NCBI GenBank assembly: GCA_017409265.1
Contig: JAFQSY010000032.1
Span: forward strand, 1-64,000
Origin: Clostridia bacterium
GTDB taxonomy: Bacteria; Bacillota; Clostridia; Oscillospirales; Acutalibacteraceae
Direction of reading: 5' to 3'
Length of the DNA: 64,000 nucleotides
The notes beneath the pieces are model-generated. The model had not been told where the DNA came from. It saw only the letters and a list, made by a program, of their open reading frames with translations, and did no database searches. The position numbers and the translations under genes were made by a program. Of the stretch, positions 50,741-60,001 are shown in pieces; position 1 is the first letter of the stretch; the number at the start of each line of letters is the position of its first letter.

Positions 50741-51424
50741 ATGAAAACAAAACTTAATGTTATCGCTCATATCCGCACCGACTTCACATCAAAATTCGGC
50801 ATACCGCGTCAGAGCGGACTTGTCGATGAGCTTGAAGCAACAATTATCTTTGAGTCCGAATACCGCAATCCCGACGCTTTGAGAGGTCTTGAAGAATATT
50901 CGCATTTATGGCTTCTGTGGCAGTTTTCCGAATGCATTGACAAGGAATGGACTCCTACCGTGCGCCCTCCGAGACTCGGCGGCAACAAGCGCATGGGTGT
51001 TTTTGCAACCCGTTCCCCTTTCCGTCCGAATCCTATAGGTCTTTCATGCGTAAAGCTTATCGGAATTGAGAAAACCGAAAAACACGGCTGCATTATACGC
51101 GTTTCGGGCGCTGATTTGCTCGACGAAACTCCGATTTACGATATAAAACCGTATCTCCCATATGTTGACTCGCACCCCGATGCAAGCAACGGCTTTGCCC
51201 TTGATGAAAAGGACGGCAGACTCAATGTAGGGATTTCCGATAAACTTATAAAAATAATACCGTTCGAAAAACAGGCGGCATTAAAAGCAATTCTTGCGCA
51301 GGACCCGAGACCCGGATATCAGAATATACCCGACAGAATTTACGGCATCGAATTTGCAGGATTTGATGTGAGGTTTAAGGTTGAAAATAACATTCTAACT
51401 GTTGTTGAAATTAAAAAGATATAA
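50741..51424 (+). CDS. trmO: tRNA (N6-threonylcarbamoyladenosine37-N6)-methyltransferase
   Basis: It methylates t6A37 of certain tRNA-Thr species using SAM. The TrmO/TsaA beta-barrel is clear from SGLVDELEATIIFE, RGLEEYSHLWLLW (about 46-58) and the signature RPPRLGGNKRMGVFATRSPFRPNPIGLS (about 72-99). It has 227 residues, normal for the two-domain form. It is probably co-transcribed with the GxGYxYP gene. A terminator follows. Confidence 0.95.
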   Translation: MKTKLNVIAHIRTDFTSKFGIPRQSGLVDELEATIIFESEYRNPDALRGLEEYSHLWLLWQFSECIDKEWTPTVRPPRLGGNKRMGVFATRSPFRPNPIGLSCVKLIGIEKTEKHGCIIRVSGADLLDETPIYDIKPYLPYVDSHPDASNGFALDEKDGRLNVGISDKLIKIIPFEKQAALKAILAQDPRPGYQNIPDRIYGIEFAGFDVRFKVENNILTVVEIKKI

Positions 51425-51425
51425 A

Positions 51426-51462
51426 AATCCCCGAAACAGCTTGTTTCGGGGATTAGCTTTTT
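51426..51462. terminator. Bidirectional terminator between trmO and ftsZ
   Basis: The stem AATCCCCGAAACA/TGTTTCGGGGATT has a 3-base loop and is flanked by an A-run and a T-rich run. It ends both trmO and the convergent dcw cluster. Confidence 0.88.
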
Positions 51463-51465
51463 GGT

Positions 51466-52725
51466 TTAGTTGTTGTCCTTACCCTTGATTATATCATTAA
51501 TCATAATATAAAACTGGTCATCCTCAAAGCCGTTGTCGTTTGCTTTAGGAGCGGCAGGAGCTGAAACGCTTGAAACTTCGTTGCTGCTGTTATTTGATGA
51601 TGAGCCAAAGTTAGGGATGCTGGGTGCGCCTGCGGGAACAGCAGGGGCTGCGGGAGCAACAGGTTTTGCAGGAGCAGGAGCAGCGGCAGGAGCTGCAGCG
51701 GGTGCTGCGGGCTTAACTGCTGCAAGGAAAGGATTTGTTGCTACTGCGGTTTTTTCGGGCTCTTTAGCCTTTGAATCAAAACCGGTAGCAATAACAGTGA
51801 TAACCATTTCATCATCAAGATCGGGATCAAATGCGATACCCCATGTGATGTTAGCATCCTCGTGTGCCTTTTCGGTAATGATTTCTGCTGCATTTTCAAC
51901 ATCTTCAAGGTCAACATCGTCAGATGCTGTAATACTGATGATAACGCCCTTTGCGCCTGCGATTGAGGTTTCAAGAAGCGGGCTTGAAACTGCTGCGTTT
52001 GCAGCTGTTTCTGCCTTATCCTTGCCCTTTGCTCTGCCAACGCCCATGTGAGCATAGCCGGCGTCCTTCATAACGCTTGTTACGTCTGCAAAGTCAAGGT
52101 TAATGAAACCGGGAACCTTTATAAGCTCTGAAATGCTCTTAACGCCCTGAAGAAGAACTTCGTCTGCCTCTGCGAATGCTTCAGCAATTGTCTTCTTTCT
52201 TTCATCAAGTGCACGGAGTCTGTCGTTGGGAATAACGATAAGGCTGTCAACATGCTCTGCAAGTCTTGAAATGCCTTCCTGAGCCTGAACCATTCTTCTG
52301 CGACCTTCAAACTTAAAGGGCTTTGTTACAACGCCGATTGTGAGGCAGCCCATATCTTTTGCAACCTGTGCAATAACGGGAGCAGCGCCTGTGCCTGTGC
52401 CGCCACCCATACCTGCGGTGATGAATACCATATCAGTACCCTTAAGAGCATCGGAGATAGCATCTCTGCTTTCTTCTGCGGACTTTGCGCCGATTTCGGG
52501 CTTGCCGCCTGCACCCTGACCGTGGGTTGACTTTTCGCCAATCTGAATCTTGTGGGTAGCCTTTGAGTGGACAAGAACCTGCTTGTCTGTGTTGACAGCG
52601 ATAAACTCTGCGCCGAGAACGCCTTGAGTAATCATACGATTAACTGCGTTTCCGCCGCCGCCGCCGACACCGATTACCTTTATCTGAACCGCACTCTCAA
52701 AATCATTATCAATTTCAAATGCCAT
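51466..52725 (-). CDS. ftsZ: Cell division protein FtsZ
   Basis: This tubulin-like GTPase forms the division ring. [13 protein letters not shown] (about 18-30), the tubulin signature [10 protein letters not shown] (about 107-116) and the T7-loop region FINLDFADV are intact. An Ala/Pro-rich linker (about 333-375) follows. The C-terminal tail reads [14 protein letters not shown] instead of the common DIPTFLRR-like peptide that binds FtsA, ZipA or SepF. It has 419 residues. It is the last gene of the dcw cluster, 189 bases after ftsQ, behind a hairpin. Confidence 0.97.
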   Translation of the reverse strand: MAFEIDNDFESAVQIKVIGVGGGGGNAVNRMITQGVLGAEFIAVNTDKQVLVHSKATHKIQIGEKSTHGQGAGGKPEIGAKSAEESRDAISDALKGTDMVFITAGMGGGTGTGAAPVIAQVAKDMGCLTIGVVTKPFKFEGRRRMVQAQEGISRLAEHVDSLIVIPNDRLRALDERKKTIAEAFAEADEVLLQGVKSISELIKVPGFINLDFADVTSVMKDAGYAHMGVGRAKGKDKAETAANAAVSSPLLETSIAGAKGVIISITASDDVDLEDVENAAEIITEKAHEDANITWGIAFDPDLDDEMVITVIATGFDSKAKEPEKTAVATNPFLAAVKPAAPAAAPAAAPAPAKPVAPAAPAVPAGAPSIPNFGSSSNNSSNEVSSVSAPAAPKANDNGFEDDQFYIMINDIIKGKDNN

Positions 52726-52779
52726 TGGTTTGACCCCCTGTGGATTTTATTTTACCATATAAAATTAGTATTAAACAGA

Positions 52780-52785
52780 ATTATA
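52780..52785 (-). promoter_or_regulatory. Possible ftsZ -10 box
   Basis: TATAAT on the minus strand lies in the AT-rich 189-base gap before ftsZ. No good -35 box stands at the right distance, so a separate ftsZ promoter is only possible. An AGGGGG ribosome binding site lies at about 52736-52741. Confidence 0.3.
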
Positions 52786-52869
52786 TTACCATGTATTTAT
52801 AAAAAAAACAAGAACAAATTAAAAAAAACTCTTATTTTTACAGGTTTTTTTACAATTTAGATACAAATC

Positions 52870-52908
52870 ACCCGAAAATCTGCCTGCATTGACAAATTTT
52901 CGGGTACC
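52870..52908 (-). terminator. Hairpin between ftsQ and ftsZ
   Basis: ACCCGAAAAT/ATTTTCGGGT form a strong stem on the minus strand, just after the ftsQ stop. Only a weak T-rich stretch follows, so it may act as a partial terminator or an RNA-processing site. Confidence 0.6.
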
Positions 52909-52914
52909 AAATTA

Positions 52915-53865
52915 TTATTCTGCTTGAGTCGTTTCTTCTGTTTGCGGAATTTCGGGCACTTCTTCTACCCATTCGCCACCATTAAAAATCACGAGTTCCT
53001 TGATATCCTCGGGGTCAGAGGGATTGAAATATGCCTTCTTTGCAACGGTAAGATTAACCGTTCCCGACTGCGTAAGTGATATTGCGTCCTCCTTTTCAAT
53101 CACACGCTGACCGAGAGAAAGCTTCGACTGAATTTCGGAGCTGTCTCCGAGTTTGAGAACAATTCTGTTCTGATAAATCAGATAAAGGTCGCTGCGTGTT
53201 GTAACATCAATGAGGTTAACATCTTTAATTCCGTATTCCTTAACACTTGATGTTATTTCAAGAATCAGTGAAAGCATTCTGTCACCGGTTTCAGCTTCTT
53301 CATCTTCTTTGCCCGGTTCGCTGACAAATGCAAGTGTTTCTCCTGTTTCATATTTAGCGGGAGCAGCACCCTTGATAAGAGTTATTCCTTCGGGAATTTC
53401 GGGAGAATATTCGAGGACCTTAAGATTGCTGTCAAGTAATGCATAAGTTCCGTTTGAAAGCGCAATTGCAAAGGATTTTTCTGTTGAATCAAGCCTTATC
53501 ACAATTCCGTCGGGAAGCTTCTTTGTTATTCTTACATTATCTGTATAAGGCAGTTTTTTCTCAATTGCCGCGCTTGCTTCATTTATATCAATCAAAACAA
53601 GGCTCTTGCCTTCTTCAATACCGCTTGCGTCAATAATTTCTTCAACCGTGTATGCTGATGTTCCCTCAACCGTGAAATTTTTAACCCGAAAAGCCGCAAA
53701 AACAACAATCGGACACACAATAAGGCTGATTATAAGAAAAAAACCGATTATTACTATTGCAAGCCTGAAATTTCTTTTTCTTTTGAGCTTTTTCGCTCTG
53801 ACAGCTCTTTCCTCGGGAGTCAGCTGTCTGCGCTGATTCATATTGATTTCTCTGTCCATTTCCAC
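52915..53865 (-). CDS. ftsQ: Cell division protein FtsQ/DivIB
   Basis: A basic cytoplasmic N-terminus (RAKKLKRKRNFR), one membrane helix (about 33-58) and an extracytoplasmic POTRA domain (FRVKNFTVEGTSAYTVEEII, about 60-79) give the FtsQ/DivIB topology. The beta domain follows (about 120-280). It has 316 residues. It bridges FtsL/FtsB and septal synthases. It lies between murA (9 bases away) and ftsZ. Confidence 0.9.
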   Translation of the reverse strand: MEMDREINMNQRRQLTPEERAVRAKKLKRKRNFRLAIVIIGFFLIISLIVCPIVVFAAFRVKNFTVEGTSAYTVEEIIDASGIEEGKSLVLIDINEASAAIEKKLPYTDNVRITKKLPDGIVIRLDSTEKSFAIALSNGTYALLDSNLKVLEYSPEIPEGITLIKGAAPAKYETGETLAFVSEPGKEDEEAETGDRMLSLILEITSSVKEYGIKDVNLIDVTTRSDLYLIYQNRIVLKLGDSSEIQSKLSLGQRVIEKEDAISLTQSGTVNLTVAKKAYFNPSDPEDIKELVIFNGGEWVEEVPEIPQTEETTQAE

Positions 53866-53874
53866 TCCACCGTT

Positions 53875-55131
53875 TTATACTCTTTTTATTTCTGCGCCAA
53901 GCTGTGAAAGACTCTGCTCAAGCGCTTCACATCCTCTGTCAATATGATAAATATTATCTATCACCGTTTCGTCCTCTGCACCGAGGGCTGCAACCGCAAG
54001 GGCAGACCCGCCCCGCAAATCACTTGCCGATACGCATGCACCTTTAAGACGTCGGACACCCTCGACAATCGCAACACAGCCATCCTCAATCCGGATATCC
54101 GCGCCCATTTTAATAAGCTCGGGCACATGTCTGAATCTGTTTTCAAATATTTTCTCTGTTATTATGCTTGTTCCGTCCGCCGTTGCAAGCATTGCCATGA
54201 CTATCGCCTGCGAATCCGTAGGAAATCCGGGATAAGGCATTGTTCGCAGGGATTTTATCCTTGATAGTCTTTTTGGTGCTTTTGTTATAAGCTCGCCGTT
54301 TTTAAAAGAAATATTGCAACCTGCGGTTTCAAACGCCGAAATAGCCGGCAACAAATGCTCTTTACAGACTCCGCTGACGGCTACTTTTCCGCCCGTGCAT
54401 GCCGCACACGCCATATAAGTTGAAGCTACAATGCGGTCGGGAATTATCGTATGCTCCGAGCCCTTCAGCTTTGCAGAGCCTTTTATCCTTATCACGCTCT
54501 GCCCTGCACCTTTTATTTCAGCACCGCATTTATTTAGAAAATCCGCTAAATCTTTTATTTCGGGCTCTCTTGCCGCATTTGAAATTACTGTTTCACCATG
54601 CGCTGAGAGCGATGCAAGCATAATATTTTCGGTTGCACCGACGCTTGGGAAAACAAGATTGATATGACATCCTTTTATTCCCTGCGGGGCTTTGCAGGCA
54701 AGCACACATGCGCAGTCGGATATTTCAACGCCCATGCTCCGAAGCGCACTCAAATGCAAATCAATGGGTCGAAGTCCTATTTCACAACCGCCGGGAGGAG
54801 TCACCTGTGCAACACCGAATCGCGCAAGAAGTGCTCCAAGAAAAATAATTGAAGAGCGCATTTCACGCATCATCTTTTCAGGAATACTGCATCTGTATGC
54901 CGATGTGGAATCAACAATAACAGTATGTCCCTCGCGTTTTATTTTACAGCCCGTATGCTCCAGTATTTTTAATGCTGCCGAAATATCGGTAAGCATCGGG
55001 CAGTTATGTATAACACTTATTCCGCTGACAGCAACCGTTGCGGCAAGTATCGGCAAGGCGCTGTTTTTGGAGCCCTGAAGAATTATTTTTCCGTCTAATA
55101 CCTTGCCTCCGTTAATAACCAATTTTTTCAT
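53875..55131 (-). CDS. murA: UDP-N-acetylglucosamine 1-carboxyvinyltransferase
   Basis: It performs the first committed step of peptidoglycan synthesis. KGSKNSALPILAA (about 20-32) and the fosfomycin-target loop PPGGCEIG (Cys at about 117) are intact, as is the Arg/Asp-containing FPTDSQA segment (about 299). It has 418 residues. Presence of Cys suggests normal fosfomycin sensitivity. It lies within the dcw cluster between murG and ftsQ. Confidence 0.95.
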   Translation of the reverse strand: MKKLVINGGKVLDGKIILQGSKNSALPILAATVAVSGISVIHNCPMLTDISAALKILEHTGCKIKREGHTVIVDSTSAYRCSIPEKMMREMRSSIIFLGALLARFGVAQVTPPGGCEIGLRPIDLHLSALRSMGVEISDCACVLACKAPQGIKGCHINLVFPSVGATENIMLASLSAHGETVISNAAREPEIKDLADFLNKCGAEIKGAGQSVIRIKGSAKLKGSEHTIIPDRIVASTYMACAACTGGKVAVSGVCKEHLLPAISAFETAGCNISFKNGELITKAPKRLSRIKSLRTMPYPGFPTDSQAIVMAMLATADGTSIITEKIFENRFRHVPELIKMGADIRIEDGCVAIVEGVRRLKGACVSASDLRGGSALAVAALGAEDETVIDNIYHIDRGCEALEQSLSQLGAEIKRV

Positions 55132-55200
55132 AACCCACGCTCCTTTGAACGCATTGAACGCTCTGTTCCATACTATTCAAAGATGCGGAATAATGTGAAA

Positions 55201-56325
55201 TTATTTTATTATTTCCGAAAGAGTATCATAGATGCGCTGCGTTGCATCAACAACAGCCATTTTCTTTGCGTTCCTTCCGATTTCTTCAAGCTTTGCTTTA
55301 TCGGAAAGGAGTTCATTCACTCGCTCTGTCAGAGAATCCGCCGTCAAATCCTTTTCTTCAAGAATTTCGGCTGCACCGTTATTAACAAGAGCCATTGCAT
55401 TGTGATACTGATGATTTTCCGTAACATAAGGCGACGGGATGAGAATTGAAGGTCTTCCGAGTGCCTGAAGCTCGCTTAAGGTGCTTGCACCCGAACGGCA
55501 GATAACTAAATCTGCCGCAGCAAGGCACTTCGGAATATCAATATATTCAACGATTTTTATGTTTGGATACGCTTTCAGATCAACGCCTTTTTCTTCAAGT
55601 TCTGCGATAAAGCCTTCTGCATTCTTGCCTGTTGCATGAAGAAAAACGCAGTCATTATCTTTATATTTATTGAGAATAAGCCCCATAACAGCATCATTAA
55701 CAGGCTTTGCACCGAGGCTTCCGCCCATTGAAAGAATAAGAGGCTTATTGCCTGCGTTAAGCTCTGCTCTTGCAAAATCTCTGTCACCCTTGAGAATATC
55801 GCCTCTTATGGGCAAGCCCGTAAGGACACAAGGATTTTTGGGATTCATATACTGCTCCGCCTGCTGTGCGGTAAGCATAACTCTGTCAACCTTACCTGCA
55901 ACCGCTTTGTTGGCAACTCCGGGATATGCATTCTGCTCATGAATTGCGGTGGGAATACCCATTTTTGCCGCAATTCTCAAAACAGGTCCGCTGACATATC
56001 CGCCGTAACCGATAACAAGATCGGGCTTGAAATCGTTGATTATTTTTTTGATTTGAGATGAAGATTTGAGAAGCTTTTTAACGGTTTTAATGTTATGCTT
56101 TATTGCTTCACCCGAAAAACTGCGCCAAAAGCCACTTATTTCAATTGTTTTGAGTTCATATCCTGCCTGTGGAACAAGCTTTGCTTCCATTTTATCGGCT
56201 GTGCCGACAAAGGCAATTTCCGCACTTGGATGTTTTTCTTTTATGAAGCCTGCAGTGCCGAGAGCAGGGTTTATATGACCGCCCGTGCCGCCTGCCGCAA
56301 TAAGAATTTTTTTGTTATCAAACAT
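55201..56325 (-). CDS. murG: UDP-GlcNAc:lipid I N-acetylglucosaminyltransferase
   Basis: It turns lipid I into lipid II at the inner membrane face. The family motifs are AAGGTGGHINPALG (11-24), GYGGYVSGP (about 107-115), HEQNAYPGVANK (about 128-139) and CRSGASTLSELQALGRPSILIP (about 277-298). It has 374 residues. Its ATG shares one base with the ftsW stop region, so the two are coupled. Confidence 0.96.
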   Translation of the reverse strand: MFDNKKILIAAGGTGGHINPALGTAGFIKEKHPSAEIAFVGTADKMEAKLVPQAGYELKTIEISGFWRSFSGEAIKHNIKTVKKLLKSSSQIKKIINDFKPDLVIGYGGYVSGPVLRIAAKMGIPTAIHEQNAYPGVANKAVAGKVDRVMLTAQQAEQYMNPKNPCVLTGLPIRGDILKGDRDFARAELNAGNKPLILSMGGSLGAKPVNDAVMGLILNKYKDNDCVFLHATGKNAEGFIAELEEKGVDLKAYPNIKIVEYIDIPKCLAAADLVICRSGASTLSELQALGRPSILIPSPYVTENHQYHNAMALVNNGAAEILEEKDLTADSLTERVNELLSDKAKLEEIGRNAKKMAVVDATQRIYDTLSEIIK

Positions 56326-57569
56326 TATTTCTTTTTCCTTTCGCCGTTTCTTGATATCGAAAGAACTATGCCCATTTCCAAAAGCAGCATAACAAGCGAT
56401 GTGCCGCCGTAGCTGAAGAAGGGAAGACTGATACCCGTATTCGGAACAGTTGCTGTAACAACCGCTATATTGAGCGCCGCCTGCAGGCCGACCTGAAAGC
56501 TGATGCCCATTGCAAGCATCGCTTCATATCTTGTTCTTGCTCTTAATCCGATTATAAATCCTCTTGCAACAAGAAGAACAAAAAGCGCAACTATAAGAAT
56601 CGCGCGGATAAAACCGAGTTCTTCACAAACAACCGCAAAAACAAAGTCATTCTGCGGCTCCGGAAGATACATATGCTTCTGCTTTGAATTGCCGAATCCG
56701 AGTCCGAAAAGTCCGCCCGAACCGATCGCATAAAGCGACTGCTGACTCTGCCAGCCAGAGCCTCTTGTTTCTGCGGCGGTAAGCTCCTCGTTATTCAGAA
56801 GCTTAAGCCATATTCTTATTCTTTCGCTCGCATAGCCTTCAAGAATCTTATCAGAATTGGTTATAAACCAGATTGCCGCAATAATAACCGCACCTATCGC
56901 CAGAGCATAAACCGCCCAATGGATTCTTACTCCGCCGAAATAAATGGTTGCAACGCCGATTCCAAGAATGAGAAGAGTTCCCGAAACGTGGTTTTCCGCA
57001 TATACGAGAACACATATAAATGCAACAAACGCAAGATAAGGAAGAATCATCCACCACTTCTGTTCTATTTTTTTGTGGTGTCTTTCCATGCTGAAGGCGA
57101 GATACATAACAACTGCAAGCTTTGCTATTTCAGACGGCTGGAATGAACCGATAACGGGAAGAGAAAGCCAACGTTTAAATTCTTCTTTTCCCGGTATTTC
57201 ATGCGGGAAGGCAAGAACGGCAAGAAGCAGAAGAATCGAAACAACCATTATAAATCCCGATGCATCTCTGAAAACATCAGGCTTTATATATGAAACCGCA
57301 ATCATAATCGCAACGCCTGCAACCGCAAAAAGTGCCTGTTTCTTCACATAAAAATACGGGTCATTCTCTGCATCGGCATCATACCAAGCATTAACGTAGC
57401 TTGCCGAAAACATCATTACTATACCAATCGCAAGAAGTGCAATAACAAGCGCAAGAAATGTTATATCAAGTGATCCTGTCACAAAACAGTCTTTAAGCTT
57501 TTTTTTGCCCGTAAACAAATCACGGATAAGATAGAAAATGCCTAAATGGGCAAGAATTTCTCTTTTCAA
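56325..57569 (-). CDS. ftsW: SEDS-family cell-division glycosyltransferase FtsW
   Basis: It polymerises lipid II at the septum with its partner penicillin-binding protein. About ten membrane helices are seen. Typical motifs are FQPSEIAKLAVVMYLA (about 141-156), LPEPQNDFVFAVVCEELG (about 300-317) and FFSYGGTSL near the end (about 383-391). It has 414 residues with a 35-residue N-terminal cytoplasmic extension. Position between mraY and murG favours FtsW over RodA. Confidence 0.93.
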   Translation of the reverse strand: MKREILAHLGIFYLIRDLFTGKKKLKDCFVTGSLDITFLALVIALLAIGIVMMFSASYVNAWYDADAENDPYFYVKKQALFAVAGVAIMIAVSYIKPDVFRDASGFIMVVSILLLLAVLAFPHEIPGKEEFKRWLSLPVIGSFQPSEIAKLAVVMYLAFSMERHHKKIEQKWWMILPYLAFVAFICVLVYAENHVSGTLLILGIGVATIYFGGVRIHWAVYALAIGAVIIAAIWFITNSDKILEGYASERIRIWLKLLNNEELTAAETRGSGWQSQQSLYAIGSGGLFGLGFGNSKQKHMYLPEPQNDFVFAVVCEELGFIRAILIVALFVLLVARGFIIGLRARTRYEAMLAMGISFQVGLQAALNIAVVTATVPNTGISLPFFSYGGTSLVMLLLEMGIVLSISRNGERKKK

Positions 57570-57588
57570 GCTCCGGTTTCACTCCTTT

Positions 57589-58638
57589 TTATTTTACAAT
57601 ATATCCGCCGTAATACATAACGGCCGCTGCTGCTATACCGCCGAGGATATTAACAGCAGAAAATACCAGGGCGATTTTCTTTTCGCTCCAGCCACACATT
57701 TCAAAATGATGGTGAATTGGCGCCATTTTAAAGATTCTTTTGCCGCCCGTCACACGGTAATAAACAATCTGCAAAACATCGGAAAGCCCTTCGATAACAT
57801 AGACTATTCCGACAAGCAAAAGGATAATCGGACATCCGATTGCATAAGAAAGCGCTACAACCATGCCTCCGAGGAACATTGAGCCTGTATCGCCCATAAA
57901 GACTTTAGCAGGATTTTTGTTCCAGAGAACAAATCCGAGGCATGCGCCCGCAAGAGCGGCTGATGCCATTGAAAAACCGAAAAGTCCTTTGAGAGCGGCT
58001 ATAACTCCGATTGAAACTGCTGCAGTTAATGTAACGCTGCCGCAAAGTCCGTCAATTCCGTCGGTAAAATTAACCGCATTGACAGTTGCGTAAATAATAA
58101 CAGTACCGAATATCCAATGAAAAAATCCGATTTCAAGAGTTCCGATAAACGGAACAAACATATGGGGCGTACCCTGCATGCCCATATAAAGACTCGTAAG
58201 ATATGCAAGGCAGACCAGAAGCTGAAAAAGAGTTTTCTGCTTTATTGTTAAACCGAGATTCTGATGCTTGACAACCTTAATATAATCATCAATAAAGCCT
58301 ATAAAACCGAAGCCGAGCGCCATGAGCACTCCGCTCCAGAGCTTTGTATACATTTCAGACGGAATAAGACTGCCCGAAGCAGTTATATCCCCTCCCACAA
58401 GCTTATCTGTGATAACCGTGAGCAATATTGCGGCAACAGTACCGATAATAAACATCAGACCGCCCATAGTCGGGGTTCCCTGCTTGCTGCTGTGCCATTT
58501 CGGACCGATATCAAGTATCGTCTGCCCGAACTTAAGCTTGCGAAGCCACGGTATCATTATAAATCCCAGGACTCCCGTTATAACAAGACCTGCAATTCCT
58601 GCGGTCAGAACAGCTGCTGCGGTATTCATCGCCTGCAC
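57589..58638 (-). CDS. mraY: Phospho-N-acetylmuramoyl-pentapeptide transferase
   Basis: It makes lipid I from UDP-MurNAc-pentapeptide and undecaprenyl phosphate. PTMGGLMF (about 56), NFTDGIDGLCGSV (about 191-203), FMGDTGSMFLGG (about 243-254) and APIHHHFEMCGWSE (about 307-320) are all present. It has 349 residues and about ten membrane helices. This is the canonical copy; a shorter relative lies at 22935-23891. No murD follows it, unlike the usual order mraY-murD-ftsW. Confidence 0.96.
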   Translation of the reverse strand: MQAMNTAAAVLTAGIAGLVITGVLGFIMIPWLRKLKFGQTILDIGPKWHSSKQGTPTMGGLMFIIGTVAAILLTVITDKLVGGDITASGSLIPSEMYTKLWSGVLMALGFGFIGFIDDYIKVVKHQNLGLTIKQKTLFQLLVCLAYLTSLYMGMQGTPHMFVPFIGTLEIGFFHWIFGTVIIYATVNAVNFTDGIDGLCGSVTLTAAVSIGVIAALKGLFGFSMASAALAGACLGFVLWNKNPAKVFMGDTGSMFLGGMVVALSYAIGCPIILLLVGIVYVIEGLSDVLQIVYYRVTGGKRIFKMAPIHHHFEMCGWSEKKIALVFSAVNILGGIAAAAVMYYGGYIVK

Positions 58639-58642
58639 CCTT

Positions 58643-60001
58643 TCAAGCTTCTAAAGATTCGTAAACGGAATATATAACGTCCTCAAGCTTCATTCCTCTG
58701 CTCGCCTTGAACAGAACAGCATCTCCTTCTTTAAGATATGAGGAAAGCTCTTTTGAAAGCTCCTGCTTATCGCTGAAGCTTCTTACATCGGCAACGCCGC
58801 ATTCGCTTGCGCCCTTTGCGGTTTCCAGCGAACGTTCACCGTAAGTAAACACGGCATCAATTTTGTTTTTTGCCGCTTTTTGGCCGACTCCGTAATGAGC
58901 ATCCCTGCTCACCTCTCCAAGCTCAAGCATATCGCCTATAACAGCTATCGTTCTTTTTGCGTTCATTCCCGCAAGAACAGCGAGCGCCGCCGCCTGCGAA
59001 TCAGGGCTTGCATTATAGCAATCCTCGATAAACGTAATGCCGCATTTTTTATTGATTCTCTGGCGCATGCCTGCAGGAACGTAGTTTTTGAGAGCATCAA
59101 GTCCGTCCTGAACACCGATACCGAACTGCATACCTGCCGCAACCGCCGCCAGAGCATTATAGACGTTGTGACGGCCCGGGAAAGGCAGGCTCACCCTGCC
59201 CGAACCGCCCTCGAAACCTACCGACAACTCGGTTTCGTTTTCTTTGGAGGTTATATCGAATGCCTTATAAATTGAATTACTGTTTTCAACTCCGTAATAA
59301 ATTACGGGGTGCGCACCGGGGCGCACGGTAACAAGCATATCGTCATCGCCGTTAAGAATAATCGGCGCATTATCCTTCATTCCGTGAAGAATTTCAAGCT
59401 TTGCTCTTAAAATTCCTTCTCTTGAGCCGAGCTTCTCGATATGTGAAACACCGATATTGCTGATAATTGCAACATCGGGCTTTACCGCCTTCGTCATTCT
59501 TGAAATCTCATTGAATCCGCTCATACCCATTTCGATAACTGCCGCTTCATGGGTCTTGTCAAGTCTGAAAAGAGTGAGCGGAACGCCGATTTCATTGTTA
59601 AGATTACCCTCGTTTTTGAGGGTGTTATATTTTGAGGACATAACCGCGTGGGTCATTTCCTTGGTCGTTGTTTTGCCGACGCTGCCCGTAATTCCGATAA
59701 CGGGGATTCTGAACTTACTTCTGTAATAGCCGGCAAGGTCAAGAAGCGCAAGGCGTGTGTTTTCAACAAGAATCTGATTATCGCTAAGCCCGCAGTCCTT
59801 TTCGCAAAGAACTGCTCTCGCTCCGCTTTCAATTGCCTTTCGGGCAAAATCATGACCATCAAAGTTATCGCCTTTTATTGCAATGAAAAGACAGCCCGGA
59901 GTTATCTTTCGGGTATCAGTACATATGCAGTCAAAGCCGTCCTCAAGTACTGTCGAAGATTTGACCGCCATAGCCGCTTCCTTGAATGTCATTGGAATCA
60001 T
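58643..60001 (-). CDS. murF: UDP-MurNAc-tripeptide:D-Ala-D-Ala ligase
   Basis: This Mur ligase adds D-Ala-D-Ala. The ATP loop is ITGSVGKTTTKEM (about 109-121). Central-domain landmarks are NNEIGVPLTLFRL (about 139-151) and EMGMSGFNEI (about 159-168), and EDCYNASPDS (about 321-330) is the MurF-type segment. It has 452 residues. Its start overlaps the murE stop by four bases. Confidence 0.95.
   Translation of the reverse strand: MIPMTFKEAAMAVKSSTVLEDGFDCICTDTRKITPGCLFIAIKGDNFDGHDFARKAIESGARAVLCEKDCGLSDNQILVENTRLALLDLAGYYRSKFRIPVIGITGSVGKTTTKEMTHAVMSSKYNTLKNEGNLNNEIGVPLTLFRLDKTHEAAVIEMGMSGFNEISRMTKAVKPDVAIISNIGVSHIEKLGSREGILRAKLEILHGMKDNAPIILNGDDDMLVTVRPGAHPVIYYGVENSNSIYKAFDITSKENETELSVGFEGGSGRVSLPFPGRHNVYNALAAVAAGMQFGIGVQDGLDALKNYVPAGMRQRINKKCGITFIEDCYNASPDSQAAALAVLAGMNAKRTIAVIGDMLELGEVSRDAHYGVGQKAAKNKIDAVFTYGERSLETAKGASECGVADVRSFSDKQELSKELSSYLKEGDAVLFKASRGMKLEDVIYSVYESLEA

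Noticed and set aside
51466..51560. Frameshift hiding a normal FtsZ tail
   Set aside because: Other frames across the last 90 bases do not give a DIPTFL-like peptide.
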